Below, one piece after another: positions 7,578 to 12,481 of a DNA stretch of 12,481 bases. The DNA lies in NCBI GenBank assembly GCA_934371505.1, contig CAKRNW010000067.1, positions 1 to 12,481 on the forward strand, given 5' to 3'. The notes beneath the pieces were generated by a model. That model saw nothing but the letters and a program-made list of their open reading frames with translations, searched no databases and had not been told where the DNA came from. This DNA comes from an uncultured Lachnospiraceae bacterium. Its GTDB lineage: Bacteria > Bacillota > Clostridia > Lachnospirales > Lachnospiraceae. Position 1 is the first letter of the stretch. Each line of letters opens with the position of its first letter. The translations under genes were made by a program, and so were the position numbers.

Positions 7578-7624
7578 TAAGTTAACTTAATAAGAATTCT
7601 TTCAACAATGTTGAAGGAAGAATT
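7578..7624 (+). promoter_or_regulatory. rho leader palindromes and bulged hairpin next to the Shine-Dalgarno
   Basis: Within the rho leader there is a perfect 12-base palindrome TAAGTTAACTTA (7578-7589) and a 10-base palindrome AAGAATTCTT (7592-7601). A longer hairpin follows: AATTCTT (7595-7601) pairs with AAGAATT (7618-7624), and TCAAC (7602-7606) pairs with GTTGA (7610-7614), with a 3-base loop and a 3-base AGG bulge on the 3' side. The stem ends directly before GGAG (7625-7628), the probable rho ribosome binding site. Control of rho translation, or protein binding at the palindromes, is inferred. The pairing itself is read directly from the sequence. Confidence 0.5.
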
Positions 7625-7635
7625 GGAGTGTGTAT

Positions 7636-9174
7636 ATGAATCAGAATATGAAGGAGAAATATGAATCCTTGTCGCTGGCCACTTTGCGAGATCTTGCAAA
7701 GGCGAGAAACCTGAAGGGAACATCTGCAATGAAAAAGGCAGATCTGGTACAGGCAATGCTGGAGGAGGATGAACGACTGGAAAAGGTGGAGCAGGAAAAG
7801 AAACAGCCGAAAGCGGAAAACAGAAAAACGGAGGCTGTGAAAGCAGAGAACGGTACTGCGCATCCCCGCCGGAAGATTATTCGTGTGGACAACCGCAGTA
7901 AGGAGGAACAACCGGTGCGCACGGAACATGTGCGTAAACCGGAGCACACAGAGACTCCGGCAGAAACAGCAACCCAGACCAGTGCGGTGCCGGAACCGGT
8001 GAAAAATGTAACGGTGGAAGAAAATGCGGAATTTCCCGCCGAACTGGACAGTGGACAACAGGCACAGGGAATTCTGGAAGTCATGCCGGATGGCTATGGT
8101 TTTATCCGGTGTGAAAACTATCTGCCGGGTGAAAGAGATGTGTATGTAGCGCCCAGTCAGATTCGCCGCTTTGGATTAAAGACCGGAGATATTCTGGTAG
8201 GTAACACCCGGATTAAGACCCAGGCAGAGAAGTTCAGTGCTCTGTTATATGTGAAATCCATTAACGGATATGCACCGGAGGTGGCAGCCAAACGGACGAA
8301 CTTCGAGGATATGACTCCTGTTTTTCCCAATGAGAGACTGAAACTGGAGACTCCCGGTGCGTCTGTGGCCATGCGCGTTATGGATCTCATGAGCCCTGTA
8401 GGTAAGGGACAGCGTGGTATGATCGTATCCCCGCCGAAAGCAGGTAAAACTACCTTATTAAAAGAGGTGGCACAGTCAGTGAAACGTAATTCCCCTGATG
8501 TACATCTGATTATTCTGCTGATCGATGAGCGTCCCGAGGAGGTGACAGATATTAAAGAGGCCATTGAGGGACCGAATGTGGAGGTGATTTACTCCACCTT
8601 CGATGAACTGCCGGAGCACCACAAGCGCGTGGCGGAGATGGTTATTGAACGAGCCAAGAGACTGGTAGAGCACAAAAAAGATGTTATGATTCTATTGGAT
8701 TCCATCACTCGTCTCACCCGAGCCTACAATCTTACCGTTCCCCCTTCAGGAAGAACCCTGTCCGGAGGTCTTGACCCTGCGGCACTGCATATGCCCAAGC
8801 GTTTCTTTGGTGCAGCCCGGAATATGAGAGAGGGTGGCAGCCTGACGATTCTGGCAACGGCACTGGTGGAGACCGGCTCCAAGATGGATGATGTGGTATA
8901 CGAGGAATTTAAGGGAACCGGTAACATGGAAATGGTATTGAACCGGAAACTGTCGGAGAAGAGGATTTTCCCGGCTATCGATATTCCCAAATCCAGTACC
9001 CGCCGTGAGGATCTGCTGTTAAATGCAGATGAGCAGGAGGCAATTAACATTATCCGTAAAGCATTTAACGGTATGAAACCGGAGGATGCGGTGGAGAAGG
9101 TAATCGACATGTTCTCCCACACCAGAAATAATGTGGAATTTGTGAATCTTGTAAAGAAAATGAAGTTTATCTAA
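7636..9174 (+). CDS. rho: Transcription termination factor Rho, with long charged N-terminal insertion
   Basis: A hexameric RNA-dependent ATPase that ends transcription. Start ATG 7636 is preferred because GGAG at 7625-7628 lies 7 bases upstream; an in-frame GTG at 7630 would be only 1 base from that site, although AAGGAAG further up (7614-7620) could serve it. From this ATG: a Rho-N/SAP-like helical domain (about 10-43, LATLRDLAKARNLKG), a Lys/Glu/Pro/Thr-rich insertion (about 43-133), a cold-shock-like RNA-binding domain (about 145-220, with DGYGFIR), Walker A PPKAGKTT (266-273), Walker B DVMILLDS (349-356), Q-loop region PPSGRTLSGG (369-378), then the conserved FFGAARN and GTGNMEMVL stretches. 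At 512 residues it is about 90 longer than E. coli Rho (419), the difference being the insertion. No terminator is seen after the stop, so read-through into rpmE is possible. Confidence 0.98.
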   Translation: MNQNMKEKYESLSLATLRDLAKARNLKGTSAMKKADLVQAMLEEDERLEKVEQEKKQPKAENRKTEAVKAENGTAHPRRKIIRVDNRSKEEQPVRTEHVRKPEHTETPAETATQTSAVPEPVKNVTVEENAEFPAELDSGQQAQGILEVMPDGYGFIRCENYLPGERDVYVAPSQIRRFGLKTGDILVGNTRIKTQAEKFSALLYVKSINGYAPEVAAKRTNFEDMTPVFPNERLKLETPGASVAMRVMDLMSPVGKGQRGMIVSPPKAGKTTLLKEVAQSVKRNSPDVHLIILLIDERPEEVTDIKEAIEGPNVEVIYSTFDELPEHHKRVAEMVIERAKRLVEHKKDVMILLDSITRLTRAYNLTVPPSGRTLSGGLDPAALHMPKRFFGAARNMREGGSLTILATALVETGSKMDDVVYEEFKGTGNMEMVLNRKLSEKRIFPAIDIPKSSTRREDLLLNADEQEAINIIRKAFNGMKPEDAVEKVIDMFSHTRNNVEFVNLVKKMKFI

Positions 9175-9182
9175 AAAAATCC

Positions 9183-9211
9183 TTGCATTGCTGAGGATGT
9201 TATGCTACACT
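9183..9211 (+). promoter_or_regulatory. Candidate extended -10 promoter for rpmE
   Basis: TTGCAT (9183-9188), a 17-base spacer, and TACACT (9206-9211), with TGC directly before it giving an extended -10 (TGnTACACT). Transcription would start near 9218, about 70 bases before the rpmE ATG. An own promoter fits the high demand for a ribosomal protein placed behind rho. Confidence 0.6.
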
Positions 9212-9224
9212 GATAAAGCTGTTC

Positions 9225-9282
9225 GTGATATAAGAATTCACAGAATAATATACTGAAGAACTTTGTTCATTATAGAGAGGTG
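9225..9282 (+). promoter_or_regulatory. rpmE leader with weak stem-loops; possible L31 autoregulatory leader
   Basis: The leader holds GTGA (9225-9228) with TCAC (9238-9241). It also holds a bulged stem in which GAAC (9258-9261) pairs with GTTC (9265-9268) and ATAAT (9245-9249) pairs with ATTAT (9269-9273). The second stem ends just before the ribosome binding site AGAGGTG (9276-9282). Structured L31 leaders have been predicted in Firmicutes, but I cannot confirm that this matches one. The stems are short and AU-rich. Confidence 0.3.
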
Positions 9283-9288
9283 AAAGAA

Positions 9289-9495
9289 ATGAGACAGGGA
9301 ATCCATCCTGAGTATTATCAGGCAACCGTAACTTGTAACTGTGGCAACACTTTTGTAACCGGATCCACCAAACCCGAGATCCACGTGGAAGTATGTTCCA
9401 AATGCCATTCCTTCTATACCGGCCAGCAGAAAGCTGCAAGAATCGCCGGCAGAATTGATAAGTTCAATAAGAAGTACGGTTTTGAAAACAAATAA
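9289..9495 (+). CDS. rpmE: 50S ribosomal protein L31, zinc-binding (C+) form
   Basis: A 68-residue protein starting MRQGIHPEYYQA, the usual L31 N-terminus. ATG 9289 is chosen because AGAGGTG lies 6 bases upstream and the family begins here; the in-frame GTG at 9280 falls inside that site. Four cysteines, Cys16, Cys18, Cys36 and Cys39 (CNC and CSKC), form the zinc ribbon of the C+ type, as opposed to the cysteine-free paralogue used under zinc limitation. The basic tail (ARIAGRIDKFNKKYG) is typical. L31 bridges the large and small ribosomal subunits. The gene has its own candidate promoter and is followed at once by a strong terminator, so it is probably expressed mainly as a single-gene transcript, with some contribution from rho read-through. 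Confidence 0.98.
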   Translation: MRQGIHPEYYQATVTCNCGNTFVTGSTKPEIHVEVCSKCHSFYTGQQKAARIAGRIDKFNKKYGFENK

Positions 9496-9507
9496 GCTGG
9501 TTAAAAA

Positions 9508-9543
9508 AAGGTTGAGGTTTCAATAAATCTCAACCTTATTTTT
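9508..9543 (+). terminator. Strong intrinsic terminator after rpmE
   Basis: AAGGTTGAG (9508-9516) pairs with CTCAACCTT (9529-9537), giving nine perfect pairs. The stem can continue with GTTT/AAAT (first pair G-U) to 13 pairs closing a CAAT loop. After one A come five T residues (9539-9543), and an A-run precedes the stem. It begins 12 bases after the rpmE stop and ends about 20 bases before the next gene's ATG, so downstream genes need read-through or a separate promoter. Confidence 0.88.
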
Positions 9544-9563
9544 GGTTATGGAGTATTTTGATT

Positions 9564-10565
9564 ATGGCAAAGAAAAAGAGAAAGAAACGTGGACATTACT
9601 CAGGAATCGGCGGACAGGCGGTTCTTGAGGGAATCATGATGAAAAACGGGGACAAATATTCGGTGGCTGTGCGTAAACCAAACGGAGAGATTGAAGTGGA
9701 ATTGGACACCTACCATGGAATTCTGGAAGGAAGCAAAATCAAAAAGATTCCTTTTATCCGTGGCGTGTTTAACTTTCTGGACTCTCTGATTCTGGGAACC
9801 CGTTCCCTGAATTTCTCCGCAACTTTTTATGAAGATGAGGATGAACAGAAGAATGTCAAAGATCCGGCAAAGAAAGCCAGACAGGATAAGGCACTGACTA
9901 CATTGACCACAATTTTGGCAGTAGTGCTGGCACTGACATTATTCATGGCACTTCCCTATTATACCAGCGTATTGCTGGGGCGGTATGTCCGCAACGCTTC
10001 CCTGATGATGATTATCGAAGGCGTTATCCGCATTGTGATCTTTGTTTTATATGTGGCAGCGATTTCCCTGATGCCGGATATTAAGAGAGTGTACCGGTAT
10101 CATGGAGCGGAACATAAATGTATCAACTGTATTGAGCATGGACATACTCTCACGGTGGAAAATGTAATGAAGAGTTCTAAACAGCATAAACGCTGTGGAA
10201 CCAGTTTTCTTCTGTTTGTTATGCTGGTGAGTGTCATTTTATTCTTTTTTATCCGTGTGGAGTCCCCGGCGTGGCGTTTACTCCTCCGTCTGTTACTGAT
10301 TCCTGTGATTGCGGGGATTTCCTACGAGCTGATTCGTCTGGCCGGACGCAGCAATAATATTCTGGTGAAGATTATTTCCGCACCGGGATTGTGGTTGCAG
10401 CGACTGACCACGAAGGAGCCGGATGAGCAGATGGTGGAAGTGGCAATCAAAGCGGTGGAAGCAGTGTTTGACTGGAAACAATTCCTGCGGGAGGACTTTA
10501 ACTACAAATTCCCCGAGGATCTGACACAGGAAGATATAGAAGATGGAATATCAAGCACTGTATAA
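9564..10565 (+). CDS. yqhQ: DUF1385 family integral membrane protein (YqhQ-like)
   Basis: A 333-residue membrane protein of the DUF1385/YqhQ family, conserved in Firmicutes and Thermotogae but without an established biochemical function that I know. ATG 9564 (MAKKKRKKRG) is preferred over an in-frame TTG at 9558; GGAG at 9550-9553 is about 10 bases upstream. Visible parts: a strongly basic N-terminus, the family signature SGIGGQAVLEGIMM (13-26), two hydrophobic segments (about 113-140 and 147-171), the conserved YHGAEHKCINCIEHG stretch (about 179-193) whose His/Glu/Cys residues could bind metal, two more membrane segments (about 213-232 and 241-259), and an acidic C-terminal tail. The last 23 bases overlap the start of prmC, indicating a coupled unit. 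The link to release-factor genes is a conserved neighbourhood in Clostridia, to my knowledge. Confidence 0.92.
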   Translation: MAKKKRKKRGHYSGIGGQAVLEGIMMKNGDKYSVAVRKPNGEIEVELDTYHGILEGSKIKKIPFIRGVFNFLDSLILGTRSLNFSATFYEDEDEQKNVKDPAKKARQDKALTTLTTILAVVLALTLFMALPYYTSVLLGRYVRNASLMMIIEGVIRIVIFVLYVAAISLMPDIKRVYRYHGAEHKCINCIEHGHTLTVENVMKSSKQHKRCGTSFLLFVMLVSVILFFFIRVESPAWRLLLRLLLIPVIAGISYELIRLAGRSNNILVKIISAPGLWLQRLTTKEPDEQMVEVAIKAVEAVFDWKQFLREDFNYKFPEDLTQEDIEDGISSTV

Positions 10566-11385
10566 GAGAGGAAAAGAAAGTCTGGAGGCAGCCGAAATCG
10601 GAGAAGCAGTCCTGGATGCCAGACTATTATTGGAATTTGTATGCGGAACGGATCGGAATACCCTGTTGGTACATCCGGATCGGGAAGTATCGGAGGAAGA
10701 AATCCGGCAGTACAAAAAGCTGATTGGGGAGCGGGCGAAACACATTCCCCTCCAGCATCTCACCGGTGTACAGGAATTTATGGGACTGGAATTCGGAGTA
10801 AATGAGCATGTGCTGATTCCCAGGCAGGATACGGAAATTCTGGTGGAGGAAGTGATGCGGGAACCCTTTGACGGGGAGCAGATTCTGGATCTGTGTACCG
10901 GTTCTGGATGTATTCTTTTAAGTCTCCTTCATTATTCCAATGGCTGCCACGGCGTGGGGGTGGATATTTCCCCGGAGGCTTTACAGGTGGCAAAAGGCAA
11001 TGCAAAACGACTTGGAATTTCTGACGATCAGGCGGAATTCCAGGAGGGTGACCTGTTTGCCCCTCTGGAAAAAGGAAGAAAGTTTGATCTGCTGGTGTCC
11101 AATCCCCCCTATATCCAGAGCAGTGTGATTCCTACACTGATGCCGGAGGTGCGGGAACATGAACCCATGCTTGCCCTGGATGGTATGGAAGATGGTCTTT
11201 TCTTTTATCGAAAGATCACGGAACAGGCATCGCAGTGGCTGAGGACGGGTGCCAGAATTTATTTTGAAATCGGATATGATCAGGCTGCAGATGTGGAGCA
11301 GCTTTTGAGAGAGGCGGGATTTGCAGAGATCCGGACAGTGCAGGATTATGCAGGACTGGATCGGGTGGTCTGCGCCAGATTATAG
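10543..11385 (+). CDS. prmC: Peptide chain release factor N5-glutamine methyltransferase
   Basis: A 280-residue SAM-dependent methyltransferase (HemK/PrmC) that methylates the glutamine of the GGQ motif of release factors; its substrate RF1 is encoded next to it. The N-terminal ~85 residues form the helical substrate-recognition domain (with LDARLLLEFVCG, 24-35). The catalytic part has IPRQDTE (92-98), SAM-binding motif I DLCTGSGC (116-123), the acidic end of strand 2 in VGVDIS (138-143), and the catalytic NPPY (187-190) that binds the glutamine amide. All are intact and length is normal. ATG 10543 lies inside the end of the yqhQ-like gene (23-base overlap, different frame), with AGGAAG about 9 bases upstream. 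prfA follows 35 bases after its stop. Order prmC-prfA is reversed relative to B. subtilis (prfA-prmC) but is common in Clostridia. Confidence 0.97.
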   Translation: MEYQALYKRGKESLEAAEIGEAVLDARLLLEFVCGTDRNTLLVHPDREVSEEEIRQYKKLIGERAKHIPLQHLTGVQEFMGLEFGVNEHVLIPRQDTEILVEEVMREPFDGEQILDLCTGSGCILLSLLHYSNGCHGVGVDISPEALQVAKGNAKRLGISDDQAEFQEGDLFAPLEKGRKFDLLVSNPPYIQSSVIPTLMPEVREHEPMLALDGMEDGLFFYRKITEQASQWLRTGARIYFEIGYDQAADVEQLLREAGFAEIRTVQDYAGLDRVVCARL

Positions 11386-11420
11386 AGGAAGTTGTTACAA
11401 GACAGGAAAGGAAATACAGA

Positions 11421-12481
11421 ATGTTTGACAAGTTAGATGATTTACTGCGCAGATACGAGGAAATCATGAATGAACTGGCGGAGCCGGATGTGGCAAATAA
11501 CCAGGAGCGTTTCCGTAAGCTTATGAAAGAGCAGAGCGACATGACTCCTCTTGTGGAAGCCTATACCGAATATAAGAAGTGCAAACAGGATGTGGAGGAT
11601 TCCCTTGCGATGCTGGAGGAAGAATCTGACGAAGAGATGCGTGAGATGTTGAAGGAGACTTTGAACGACAGCAAGAAACGCATTGAAGAACTGGAAAAGG
11701 AATTGAAGATTCTGCTGTTGCCCAAGGATCCTAATGATGAGAAGAATGTTATCGTGGAAATCCGTGCGGGTGCAGGCGGCGATGAGGCTGCCTTGTTTGC
11801 AGCGGAAATCTACCGTATGTATGTGCATTATGCAGAGAGTAAGCGTTGGAGAGTGGAAACCTTAAATGCAGACGAAATCGGCATCGGCGGCATGAAGGAA
11901 GTACAGTTCATGATCGATGGACAGGGTGCTTACTCCATGATGAAATACGAAAGCGGTGTGCATCGTGTACAGCGGGTACCGGAGACAGAGAGTGGCGGAC
12001 GTATTCACACCTCCACGATTTCTGTGGCAGTGATGCCGGAGGTAGACGAGGATATCGATATCCAGATTGACGAAAAGGATATCCGTATCGATGTAATGCG
12101 TGCATCCGGTAACGGTGGTCAGTGTGTCAACACCACTGACTCTGCCGTGCGACTGACGCATTATCCCACCGGTATCGTGGTGTATAGCCAGACAGAGAAA
12201 TCCCAGATCCAGAATAAGGCGAAGGCATTTGCCCTGTTAAAGGCAAAGCTGTATGACATTGAGCAGCAGCAGCGTCACGATGCAGAGGCAGAGATGCGCC
12301 GCAGCCAGATCGGAACCGGAGATCGTTCTGAGAAAATCAGAACTTACAACTTCCCCCAGGGACGTGTTACCGATCATCGTATCGGACTGACTCTTTACAA
12401 GCTGGACAAAATCATGAACGGAGACATCCAGGAAATCATAGATGCCTGCATCGCAGCTGACCAGGCTGCCAAACTCACCAA
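11421..12481 (+). CDS. prfA: Peptide chain release factor 1 (RF1), 3' end cut by window
   Basis: The reading frame is open from ATG 11421 to the last base (353 complete codons), only a handful short of the usual ~357-360 residues. AAAGGA lies 8 bases upstream. It is RF1 and not RF2 because the stop-codon-recognition loop reads RVPETESGGR with the P-x-T type tripeptide (Pro187-Glu188-Thr189), where RF2 has SPF. The peptidyl-hydrolysis motif GGQ is at 232-234 within SGNGGQCVNTTDSAVR; Gln234 is the residue PrmC methylates. The residue after GGQ is Cys, where E. coli has His. The N-terminal helical domain (about 1-110) and the long helix after TEKSQIQNKAKAF are normal. RF1 releases finished peptides at UAA and UAG codons. 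No internal stop or frameshift is present. Confidence 0.98.
   Translation, partial: MFDKLDDLLRRYEEIMNELAEPDVANNQERFRKLMKEQSDMTPLVEAYTEYKKCKQDVEDSLAMLEEESDEEMREMLKETLNDSKKRIEELEKELKILLLPKDPNDEKNVIVEIRAGAGGDEAALFAAEIYRMYVHYAESKRWRVETLNADEIGIGGMKEVQFMIDGQGAYSMMKYESGVHRVQRVPETESGGRIHTSTISVAVMPEVDEDIDIQIDEKDIRIDVMRASGNGGQCVNTTDSAVRLTHYPTGIVVYSQTEKSQIQNKAKAFALLKAKLYDIEQQQRHDAEAEMRRSQIGTGDRSEKIRTYNFPQGRVTDHRIGLTLYKLDKIMNGDIQEIIDACIAADQAAKLT

Noticed and set aside
7582..8084. Two long minus-strand open frames (158 and 147 codons) opposite the 5' part of rho
   Set aside because: They are Ser/Cys/Phe/His-rich artefacts of the Lys/Glu-rich rho insertion read backwards. They lack plausible starts and overlap the rho promoter-proximal region.
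9178..9198. Small ATCCT/AGGAT inverted repeat just after rho
   Set aside because: It has only five pairs with a 10-base loop and no T-run after it, and it overlaps the better-supported rpmE promoter; not called as a terminator.
11421..12481. Considered RF2 (prfB) with a programmed frameshift
   Set aside because: The frame is open throughout, and the recognition loop has the P-x-T tripeptide of RF1, not SPF.
1..12481. Search by eye for mobile elements, CRISPR arrays, tRNA genes or defence modules
   Set aside because: No spaced direct repeats, terminal inverted repeats, transposase or integrase motifs, or cloverleaf-like segments were seen, and every stretch over 300 bases is covered by a recognised gene.

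Overview
This window reads as ordinary chromosomal housekeeping DNA from a Gram-positive anaerobe of the class Clostridia, most likely a Lachnospiraceae-type gut bacterium. The evidence is gene content and order (rho, rpmE, a DUF1385/YqhQ membrane protein, prmC, prfA), a DUF4364 protein, strong AGGAGG-type ribosome binding sites, sigma-A-like promoters, a clostripain-type lipoprotein, and medium GC by eye. No rRNA, tRNA, IS element, prophage, CRISPR array or toxin/defence module is visible. The genus assignment is inference.

Layout. (1) Bases 1-4793, plus strand: the 3' part of a SHOCT-domain protein, a C11 (clostripain-family) lipoprotein 3 bases later, a CE4 polysaccharide deacetylase, and the AAA+ ATPase RarA. 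No terminator is visible between them, so they may form one read-through unit. (2) Bases 4800-7413, minus strand: malic enzyme, a YtqA-type radical SAM protein and a DUF4364 winged-helix-like protein. Both junctions are 4-base ATGA stop/start overlaps, so this is a translationally coupled operon. It converges on rarA with 6 bases between the stop codons, and each side's candidate terminator hairpin lies inside or against the other gene. (3) Bases 7414-7635: a divergent regulatory region with a minus promoter for malic enzyme and a plus promoter for rho, followed by a roughly 95-base rho leader with palindromes and a bulged hairpin next to the Shine-Dalgarno. (4) Bases 7636-12481, plus strand: rho, rpmE (own promoter, strong terminator), yqhQ-like, prmC, and prfA cut off a few codons before its end.

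How the genes work together. The right half is a gene-expression cluster: termination factor Rho, ribosomal protein L31, release factor RF1, and PrmC, which methylates the GGQ glutamine of release factors. The YqhQ-like membrane protein sits between L31 and PrmC and its 3' end overlaps prmC. The minus operon pairs a central-carbon enzyme (malate to pyruvate) with a probable tRNA-modifying radical SAM enzyme and an uncharacterised possible DNA-binding protein. The left segment combines two exported or cell-surface proteins with a replication-repair ATPase.

No convincing undescribed system was found. The best leads are regulatory: the rho leader hairpin, the coupled malic enzyme/radical SAM/DUF4364 operon, the embedded convergent terminators, and the terminator separating rpmE from yqhQ-prmC-prfA. 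The long charged insertion in Rho is also worth attention.
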